A stretch of 13,844 bases of DNA, taken from positions 1-13,844 of the forward strand of contig CAYFZZ010000009.1 in the NCBI GenBank assembly GCA_964347545.1, in the 5' to 3' direction. How positions within the stretch are numbered: position 1 is the first letter of the stretch; each line of letters opens with the position of its first letter. Both the position numbers and the translations under genes were made by a program. Of the stretch, positions 13,821 through 13,844 are shown in pieces. This DNA is from CS4-C045 sp964347545. GTDB lineage: Bacteria > Planctomycetota > Planctomycetia > Pirellulales > UBA7805. The notes below the pieces were generated by a model. That model was not told the origin of the DNA, made no database searches, and saw nothing but the letters and a program-made list of their open reading frames with translations.

Positions 13821-13844
13821 TACACCGCGCACGCTGCCAAGGTA
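13804..13844 (+). repeat. 3'-end repeat, copy 2 (runs to the window edge)
   Basis: Matches 11941-11981 at 33 of 41 positions, including the sequence past the stop (TACaCCGCGcACGC). The similarity may continue beyond the window. Confidence 0.7.

Overview
The window is GC-rich bacterial DNA. The gene families point to a planctomycete, probably of the Pirellulales type, although no marker gene settles this. The supporting families are: a zinc-ribbon protein with an acidic linker and a membrane anchor; a DUF1573 protein with a CGC motif; a lipoprotein NHLRC2-like thioredoxin/NHL propeller; and large exported VWA/TPR/secretin-like proteins with glycine-rich tails. Family assignments rest on motifs read by eye, with no database search.

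Layout. (1) 74-1705 (+): zinc-ribbon/transmembrane protein of unknown function. It converges, with only two bases between the stop codons, on (2) 1708-2730 (-): exported DUF1573 protein. A divergent intergenic region of about 420 bp separates this from (3) 3153-5123 (+): a lipoprotein with a thioredoxin-like domain (CCINC motif) and a six-repeat NHL propeller. It converges, 11 bp apart, on (4) 5135-6352 (-): an HtrA/Deg-type serine protease with a complete triad and one PDZ domain. Upstream of it on the same strand is (5) 6454-8262 (-): an SLC13/DASS-type permease with two cytosolic RCK_C (TrkA-C) domains. Next comes a 1.2-kb region (8263-9467) with no convincing gene. It holds a 15-bp tandem duplication, a 16-bp inverted repeat and an AT-rich promoter-like patch. 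The window ends with (6) 9468-11957 (+): exported VWA / helical repeat / STN-like protein with a glycine-rich tail; and (7) 12134-13786 (+): exported helical-repeat / DUF2135-like / secretin-C-terminal-like protein, also with a glycine-rich tail.

How they may work together. Nearly every product is predicted to act in or across the envelope: exported DUF1573, lipoprotein thioredoxin, HtrA quality control, an anion permease and two exported multidomain proteins. The best candidate for something under-described is the last gene pair. Its two proteins divide between them modules reminiscent of a secretin (an STN-like N-domain in one, an 'SADRRYVRI' beta-module in the other), together with a VWA adhesion/assembly domain. 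Both genes end in sequence coding for a GGGGGGFGF tail, and the DNA similarity continues past the stop codon. In the second gene that ending is out of frame because the fourth copy of a 15-bp repeat is 5 bp short. This is either a real slippage mutation or switch, or a sequencing/assembly error.
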